Below the pieces are notes generated by a model. That model did not search any database, was not told the origin of the DNA, and saw only the letters and a program-made list of their open reading frames with translations. The position numbers and the translations under genes are program-made. A stretch of 64,000 nt of DNA from Hyphomicrobium sp. MC1 (GTDB lineage: Bacteria > Pseudomonadota > Alphaproteobacteria > Rhizobiales > Hyphomicrobiaceae). Shown here piece after piece: positions 58,752 to 64,000 of this stretch (the first letter of the stretch is position 1; the number at the start of each line of letters is the position of its first letter). The DNA is taken from positions 4,650,001 through 4,714,000 of the forward strand of contig NC_015717.1 of NCBI RefSeq assembly GCF_000253295.1, written 5' to 3'.

Positions 58752-60026
58752 ATGACTATTCAAACGGAGTCGCGCGCTCCGGCTTCTGGCATTGCGACGT
58801 CAACCACCGGACGGTGGGCGCAGCTCGCGCTGGGGGTGCTGTGCATGACGATGATCGCCAACCTGCAATATGGTTGGACGCTCTTCGTCAATCCGCTTCA
58901 CGCCAAGTTCGGCTGGGAGATGGCGGCGATCCAGTGGGCGTTCACCATCTTCATTCTGACCGAGACGTGGCTCATTCCCTTCGAAGGCTATCTTGAAGAT
59001 CGCCTCGGGCCGCGGCCGCTCGTCCTGGTCGGCGGCATCATGATCGGCCTATCGTGGCTTTTGAACTCGCAGGCGGACTCGCTGGCGATGCTCTATGTCG
59101 CGCAGGCCATCGGCGGTATCGGCGCAGGGTGTGTTTACGGCACGTGCGTCGGCAATGCGCTCAAATGGTTTCCGGATCGTCGCGGTTTGGCGGCCGGTGT
59201 GACGGCAGCCGGCTTCGGCATGGGCTCGGCACTGACGATTATTCCAATCTCGATCGTGATCGCATCGCAGGGATACGAAGCGGCGTTTCTTTATTTCGGT
59301 CTGCTGCAGGGCATCGTCATCATTCTTGTGTCGTTCCTATTGCGGTCGCCGTCGAAGGATCAGTTCGGTGCGCGCGTCGAGCTGCTTTCGGCCAAGCGGT
59401 CGTTCGCACCGACTGAGATGCTGAAGACACCGGTCTTCTGGATCATGTATTTGATGTTTGTGATGATGGCGGCGGGCGGCCTGATGGCGACGGCGCAGCT
59501 CGCGCCCATCGCGAAGGACTTCAAGGTTGCAGATGTTCCGGTGTCCCTCGTCGGCATTACGCTTCCGGCGCTCACGTTCGCGCTGTCGCTCGACCGCATT
59601 CTCAACGGCGTCACGCGTCCGTTCTTCGGCTGGGTGTCGGACAAAATCGGCCGCGAAACGACAATGTTCATCGCGTTCGGCATTGAGGGCGTCGGCCTGC
59701 TGGCGCTGGCGCGCATGGGGCACGATCCGATCCTGTTCGTGGTGCTGACGGGGCTGGTGTTCTTTGCGTGGGGTGAGATCTACAGCCTTTTCCCGGCAAC
59801 GTGCGGCGACACCTTCGGCTCGAAGTTCGCAACGACGAATGCGGGCCTGCTCTATACTGCCAAGGGCACCGCGTCGCTGCTCGTGCCGTTTTCCAGTCTG
59901 CTGACACAGGCGACGGGCAACTGGCATGCCGTGTTCTATACGGCGGCCGGCATGAACATTCTCGCGGCGATTCTCGCGCTTGCCGTTCTACGCCCGATGC
60001 GTCAGCGGATGGCGCGGAACATCTAA
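58752..60026 (+). CDS. MFS transporter, oxalate/formate antiporter (OxlT) type
   Basis: A 424-residue, 12-helix transporter. NLQYGWTLFVNPLHAKFGW is the OxlT-type first helix. WTLFVNP, GGIMIGLSWLLNS, GCVYGTCVGNALKWFPDRRGLAAGVTAAGFGMGSALTIIP and WGEIYSLFPATCGDTFG are typical of the oxalate:formate antiporter family. Divergent from the reductase/ligase pair. Oxalate is the likeliest substrate from context. Confidence 0.87.
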   Translation: MTIQTESRAPASGIATSTTGRWAQLALGVLCMTMIANLQYGWTLFVNPLHAKFGWEMAAIQWAFTIFILTETWLIPFEGYLEDRLGPRPLVLVGGIMIGLSWLLNSQADSLAMLYVAQAIGGIGAGCVYGTCVGNALKWFPDRRGLAAGVTAAGFGMGSALTIIPISIVIASQGYEAAFLYFGLLQGIVIILVSFLLRSPSKDQFGARVELLSAKRSFAPTEMLKTPVFWIMYLMFVMMAAGGLMATAQLAPIAKDFKVADVPVSLVGITLPALTFALSLDRILNGVTRPFFGWVSDKIGRETTMFIAFGIEGVGLLALARMGHDPILFVVLTGLVFFAWGEIYSLFPATCGDTFGSKFATTNAGLLYTAKGTASLLVPFSSLLTQATGNWHAVFYTAAGMNILAAILALAVLRPMRQRMARNI

Positions 60027-60052
60027 CAGCTCGCTTTTGGGTGCAGTTTTAG

Positions 60053-60082
60053 AAGGGTCGGAACTCTGTTCCGGCCCTTTTT
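60053..60082. terminator. Terminator after the OxlT-like gene
   Basis: AAGGGTCGGAAC pairs with GTTCCGGCCCTT around TCT (one mismatch), followed by TTT. It lies between convergent genes. Confidence 0.8.
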
Positions 60083-60103
60083 CGCTTTTTTCAGGGGTGG
60101 TGC

Positions 60104-60763
60104 TCAGGCGGTTCTTGGCGGGCCGCCGCGGCCTCTGAAGAGCAGCGCAATCGCGAGACCGGCAACGAAGCCGCCGACATGCGCCATGTAAGCGACGCCG
60201 CCGGCGTCGGCAGTTTCATCGGTATGGGCAATGGAGCCGACGCCGCTGAAGAGCTGAAGCACGAACCAGAAGCCGATCACGATCAGCGCCGGCATCGACA
60301 TGACGGCCCGCGCGACAAGCACATCGACGCGAGCCTGCGGGAATAGAAGCAGGTAAGCACCGAGCACACCGGCGATCGCGCCCGAAGCGCCGACGTTGGG
60401 AATGTTCGAGTGCGGATTGAAATAGAACTGAGCGAATGTCGCTGCGATACCGGCGATCAGGTAGAACGCCAGATACTTCACATGTCCGAAGTTTTCTTCG
60501 ACGTTGTCGCCGAAGATGTAGAGATAGAGCATGTTGCCGAACAGGTGCATCCAGCCGCCGTGCATGAACATGGCGGTGAAGATGGTCGGCCAGTTCGACG
60601 CGGGATCTTCGGCGAAGCGACTCGGGATGAACGACCAGCGCTGAATGAACTCGTTGCCGCCGTTCAGCTCGATCAGGAAGAAAAGCACGTTGACGACGAT
60701 AAGCGCCGTCGTAACGATGGGCGAAATGCGGACCTGCGAATCATCGTCCCCGATTGGAAACAT
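60104..60763 (-). CDS. Rhomboid-family intramembrane serine protease
   Basis: A 219-residue protein with six helices. HGGWMHLFGNMLYLYIFGDNVE is the rhomboid loop/helix signature with N77. The catalytic serine is S127 in GASGAIAG and the histidine is H195 in AHVGGFVAG. It cleaves transmembrane substrates inside the membrane; substrates unknown. Confidence 0.94.
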   Translation of the reverse strand: MFPIGDDDSQVRISPIVTTALIVVNVLFFLIELNGGNEFIQRWSFIPSRFAEDPASNWPTIFTAMFMHGGWMHLFGNMLYLYIFGDNVEENFGHVKYLAFYLIAGIAATFAQFYFNPHSNIPNVGASGAIAGVLGAYLLLFPQARVDVLVARAVMSMPALIVIGFWFVLQLFSGVGSIAHTDETADAGGVAYMAHVGGFVAGLAIALLFRGRGGPPRTA

Positions 60764-60807
60764 CGCACCTTCCCCCTCTCAATGCGTCGCCGAGTGGGCG
60801 AGCGCCG

Positions 60808-61575
60808 TCACGATGGTTTCGGTTTCCGTGCCGACATCAGATAGTTCACGTCCGTATTCGGATTGCGCGACCAGGAATCCTGCAGCGGATTATACGTGAT
60901 GCCTTCGAACCGGACATCGTCGAGCCCCGCGGCTTTGACGTAACCGGCCAGCTCGGCCGGGGTGATAAAGCGGTCCCACTGGTGCGTTCCGCGCGGTAGC
61001 CAGCCGAGCACATACTCGGCGCCGACGATGGCGAGCGCCCAGGCCTTGAAGGTGCGGTTCATCGTCGAGAACACGCCGAGGCCGCCGGGCGCGACGAGGC
61101 TCACGCATTCGCCGATGAATTTCGCCGGGTCTGGGACGTGCTCTACAACTTCGAGGCAGGTGACGATATCGAACGTGCGGCCTTCGGCGACGAGGTCTTC
61201 GACGCGCACGGCACGATAGTCGATGGCGATGCCCTGACCTTCGGCGTGCGATTTCGCGATGGCGATGTTCTTTTCCGACGGGTCGATGGCAGTGACGGTT
61301 GCGCCCATGCGTGCCAAAGGTTCCGCGACGAGGCCACCGCCGCAGCCGATATCGACGGCCGTCAAGCCGGTGAGGGGCCGGAGGGCCTTGGGATCGCGGC
61401 CGAAGCGTTCGACGGCGCTATCGCGGATGAATGACAGCCGCGGCGGCCCGATCTGGTGCAAAGGGCGGAATTTTCCACGTGGGTCCCACCATTCGGTGGC
61501 CATGCGGGAAAAGCGCTCGACCTCTTCGGTATCGAGGGTGCGTTTACCGGCGTCGGATTGCTGCGTTGCGGTCAT
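60808..61575 (-). CDS. ubiG: Ubiquinone biosynthesis O-methyltransferase UbiG
   Basis: A 255-residue SAM-dependent methyltransferase. VERFSRMATEWWDPRGKFRPLHQIGPPRLSF is the UbiG start, DIGCGGGLVAEPLARMGATVTAID the SAM site, and EVVEHVPDP, FSTMNRT and GWLPRGTHQWDRFITP follow. It catalyses both O-methylations in ubiquinone synthesis. Divergent from lysC. Confidence 0.96.
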   Translation of the reverse strand: MTATQQSDAGKRTLDTEEVERFSRMATEWWDPRGKFRPLHQIGPPRLSFIRDSAVERFGRDPKALRPLTGLTAVDIGCGGGLVAEPLARMGATVTAIDPSEKNIAIAKSHAEGQGIAIDYRAVRVEDLVAEGRTFDIVTCLEVVEHVPDPAKFIGECVSLVAPGGLGVFSTMNRTFKAWALAIVGAEYVLGWLPRGTHQWDRFITPAELAGYVKAAGLDDVRFEGITYNPLQDSWSRNPNTDVNYLMSARKPKPS

Positions 61576-61658
61576 TGTCGTCTCCGTCTTCCGCCATACA
61601 CGTCAACCCGGCGGTCATCTTGTCAAGCTATTGTCCCGGATGGGTCAATTTTCGGTTG

Positions 61659-61687
61659 TTGCCGGGGGGCTCGCGAGCCGCTAATAA
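61659..61687 (+). promoter_or_regulatory. Candidate lysC promoter
   Basis: TTGCCG (61659-61664), 17 bases, TAATAA (61682-61687), about 90 bases before the lysC ATG. Confidence 0.45.
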
Positions 61688-61775
61688 GCGCCGGACTCAA
61701 TCCAAATCTTAATGCTCGTCAGACCCATGCCAGGGGCCGTGCGGGCATGCACAGGCCAAGGGAAGCGCTTCGAGA

Positions 61776-63038
61776 ATGGCGACCGTAGTCATGAAATTTG
61801 GCGGCACGTCGGTCGCCAACATCGAGCGCATCCAGAACGTCGCACGTCACGTGAAGCGCGAGGTCGACGCCGGCAACAAGGTCGCAGTCGTCGTCTCAGC
61901 CATGGCCGGGGTGACGAACCAGCTCGTTGCCTGGGTCAAGGAAGCCTCTCCGCTTTACGATGCGCGGGAATACGATGCCGTCGTCGCCACCGGCGAGCAG
62001 GTGACGGCGGGGCTTCTCGCCATCACGTTGCAGGCGATGGGCCTGCACGCGCGGTCGTGGACCGGCTGGCAGGTTCCGGTGAAGACCGATACGGCGCATG
62101 GTGCGGCGCGAATTCTCGATATCCCAGGCGCCGAGATCAAATCGCGGATCGAAGCCGGCGAGATTGCCGTCGTCACCGGCTTTCAGGGCATCGAGCCCAC
62201 CGAGAACAGGATCGCAACGCTCGGCCGGGGCGGCTCGGACACGAGTGCGGTCGCGATCGCCGTCGCGCTCGAAGCCGACGTTTGCGATATCTACACCGAC
62301 GTTGACGGCGTTTACACAACGGACCCGCGCATCGTTTCCAAAGCGAAACGGCTTGCGAAAATTTCCTACGAAGAGATGCTCGAAATGGCGTCGCTCGGCT
62401 CGAAGGTCCTGCAGACGCGGTCTGTCGAGCTGGCAATGGTCTACAAGGTCAAGACTCGGGTACTGTCGAGCTTCGTAGCGCCGGACGCCATGCAACCCTT
62501 CAGAGCCGATAATATCGAGAATATCGGCACCATCGTATGCGACGAGGATGAGATCGTGGAACAGCAGGTCGTAAGCGGCATCGCCTATGCGAAAGACGAA
62601 GCGAAAGTTACGCTTCTGAATGTCGACGACAAACCGGGCATCGCCGCGCGCATCTTCGGACCGCTCGCAGATGCGAATATCAACGTCGATATGATCGTGC
62701 AGAACATCACGCCGGACGGCAAGCATACGGATATGACGTTTACCGTGCAGGCGGCCGAGCTGCCGCGCACGCTTGAAGTCTTGAAACAGGCGAAGACCGA
62801 CATCGGCCACGTCGACGTCAAAAGCTCGGCAGACGTCGTAAAGATTTCGGTCATCGGCGTCGGCATGCGCAGCCATGCGGGCGTTGCAGCGCAGATGTTC
62901 AAGACGCTCTCGGAAAAGGGCATCAACATTCACGCGATCTCGACGTCTGAGATCAAGGTCAGTGTTCTGATCGATGCAGCCTACGCCGAACTCGCGGTTC
63001 GTGCGTTGCACTCGGCCTACGGGCTCGACAACGACTAG
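61776..63038 (+). CDS. lysC: Aspartate kinase
   Basis: A 420-residue enzyme. MKFGGTSVANIERIQNVA, SAMAGVTNQLV, the ATGEQVTAGLL segment and GRGGSDTSAVAIAVALEADVCDIYTDVDGVYT are the kinase core. Two ACT domains (about 265-340 and 345-415) allow feedback inhibition by lysine and threonine. First step of the aspartate family of amino acids. Confidence 0.96.
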   Translation: MATVVMKFGGTSVANIERIQNVARHVKREVDAGNKVAVVVSAMAGVTNQLVAWVKEASPLYDAREYDAVVATGEQVTAGLLAITLQAMGLHARSWTGWQVPVKTDTAHGAARILDIPGAEIKSRIEAGEIAVVTGFQGIEPTENRIATLGRGGSDTSAVAIAVALEADVCDIYTDVDGVYTTDPRIVSKAKRLAKISYEEMLEMASLGSKVLQTRSVELAMVYKVKTRVLSSFVAPDAMQPFRADNIENIGTIVCDEDEIVEQQVVSGIAYAKDEAKVTLLNVDDKPGIAARIFGPLADANINVDMIVQNITPDGKHTDMTFTVQAAELPRTLEVLKQAKTDIGHVDVKSSADVVKISVIGVGMRSHAGVAAQMFKTLSEKGINIHAISTSEIKVSVLIDAAYAELAVRALHSAYGLDND

Positions 63039-63128
63039 AGGCCGGGCGCTCTTACCAGCCCCGTCTCTTTGTGACTAAGGTGCATTTGCCGGAGTAGTTT
63101 TGCCGGCGAGACGAATGGGCAAGGCAAG

Positions 63129-64000
63129 ATGGTGCGGCGCGACGATCCGAGACCTTTACCAAGCGAGACCTCGCTTCGGGTCATCATGCGCCATCTGCGC
63201 GAGATCATGTCCGATGGCGGCGAGGGCCAGGAAAAGCTCGATCGTATCGTGCGGCAGATTTCCGGCGTCATGGTCGCCGAGGTTTGCTCGATCTATCTGA
63301 AGCGGCAAGATGGCTCACTCGAACTTTTCGCGACCGAAGGCCTCAATCCGAGTGCGGTGCATACGACGCGACTGAAGCGCGGCGAGGGTCTCGTGGGACG
63401 CGCTGCCGAGCTTGGCGTGACCGTCAACGAACCGGAAGCGTCGAGCCATCCGGCGTTCTCCTACCGGCCGGAAACAGGTGAAGAAATTTATCATTCTCTG
63501 CTCGCCGTGCCGATCGCGCGGTCGGGGCAGGTGCTTGGCGTGCTCGTCATCCAGAACCGGACGCCGCGCGAATATTCCGACGAAGATGTTGAGGTGATGC
63601 AGGCGACCGCGATGGTGATCGCGGAAAATCTCGTCTCTGGCGCCGTGGCGGGGACAGTCGCGGCCATCGAAGCCTCGCGCTCGCAACCGCTCGTCATCGA
63701 GGGCGAACCCATCTCGGACGGTATCGCGCTCGGGCATGTGGTGCTGCACGAGCCGCGCATCGTCGTGACGCAGTTGATGGCGGAAAATCCGGCGCTCGAA
63801 TTGGAGCGGCTGTCGCTCGCGCTCGAAAAGCTGCAGTTGAACATCGATGAGATGTTTGATCATGAGCATTTGTCGAACATCGGCGAGCATCGCGATGTGC
63901 TCGAAGCCTATCGCATGTTCGCGCATGACAAGGGCTGGCACCGGCGACTGCGCGAAGCCGTCGAAGGCGGGCTGACGGCTGAGGCGGCCGTCGAACGAGT
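63129..64000 (+). CDS. ptsP: Phosphoenolpyruvate-protein phosphotransferase PtsP, 5' part
   Basis: About 290 residues are visible before the window ends. An N-terminal GAF domain (about 10-165, VSGVMVAEVCSIYLKRQDG... HSLLAVPIARSGQVLGVLVIQN) is followed by the PEP-utilising N-terminal region (GEPISDGIALGHVVLH, FDHEHLSNIGEH, DVLEAYRMFAHD). This is the EI of the nitrogen PTS that phosphorylates NPr. The active-site histidine lies beyond the edge. Next to lysC, the usual alphaproteobacterial order. Confidence 0.93.
   Translation, partial: MVRRDDPRPLPSETSLRVIMRHLREIMSDGGEGQEKLDRIVRQISGVMVAEVCSIYLKRQDGSLELFATEGLNPSAVHTTRLKRGEGLVGRAAELGVTVNEPEASSHPAFSYRPETGEEIYHSLLAVPIARSGQVLGVLVIQNRTPREYSDEDVEVMQATAMVIAENLVSGAVAGTVAAIEASRSQPLVIEGEPISDGIALGHVVLHEPRIVVTQLMAENPALELERLSLALEKLQLNIDEMFDHEHLSNIGEHRDVLEAYRMFAHDKGWHRRLREAVEGGLTAEAAVER

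Noticed and set aside
1..64000. CRISPR arrays, insertion sequences, prophage and rRNA operons
   Set aside because: No regularly spaced repeats, transposase or phage genes, or rRNA sequence were recognised.

Overview
The window reads as chromosome from an alphaproteobacterium of the Hyphomicrobiales, most like a methylotrophic, Hyphomicrobium-type bacterium. This placement is inferred from gene content: a PQQ alcohol dehydrogenase with its own cytochrome, a sulfite dehydrogenase, an oxalyl-CoA-type module, cytochrome bd/CIO oxidase, an rpmH-rnpA-yidC-engB-argB block and GC-rich coding sequence. I saw no phage genes, insertion sequences, integrases or CRISPR arrays.

Layout. 1-4141: a DUF1345 membrane protein cut by the window edge, a stand-alone receiver protein, and a hybrid histidine kinase overlapping a LuxR-type response regulator. 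4650-8781: a secreted cupin protein, a small hypothetical gene, and a peroxide-defence operon ahpC-ahpF-oxyR with an OxyR-like site upstream and a strong hairpin between ahpC and ahpF. 9092-10673: Tat-exported sulfite dehydrogenase and its cytochrome c. 10681-14181: an amidohydrolase (carbamoylase type), a deaminase with a Tat-like signal, a 51-residue membrane protein and a double-domain Lrp/AsnC regulator. 14809-17811: dihaem cytochrome c, then a quinohaemoprotein alcohol dehydrogenase carrying the extra aspartate typical of lanthanide-dependent enzymes, then a clear terminator. 18129-21195: a secreted lipase-type hydrolase and a DUF2946/PepSY membrane pair.

21592-28128 is the most unusual part. 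Two CGNR zinc-finger (ABATE) regulators, an orphan ECF sigma factor and a three-gene operon (alpha/beta hydrolase, quinone-oxidoreductase-like dehydrogenase, disulfide-type flavoprotein) share six copies of one inverted repeat. Its half-sites read GTAACY and RGTTAY with exactly 19 bases between them. The copies lie before the first CGNR gene (2), the operon (2), the sigma gene (1) and the second CGNR gene (1). This looks like a self-contained, uncharacterised regulon.

28761-40594: tRNA-Arg(ACG), a histidine kinase directly behind a disulfide-oxidoreductase homologue that has lost both redox cysteines, the housekeeping block rpmH-rnpA-yidC-engB, a large tail-anchored protein with a ClpN-like domain, argB with a HAD nucleotidase, and an SDR. 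40719-49989: a zinc-ribbon membrane protein, hydroxyacyl-CoA dehydrogenase with etfA-etfB, a cobalamin adenosyltransferase, a HIG1-like protein, an EnvC-like factor coupled to ctpA, and two RppH-type Nudix genes. 50010-54345: cyanide-insensitive-type bd oxidase with a 48-residue accessory protein, then four small unknown genes. 54625-60026: an MHS transporter and a candidate oxalate module (CoA ligase, PanE2-like reductase, OxlT-like antiporter). 60104-64000: rhomboid protease, ubiG, lysC and the start of ptsP.
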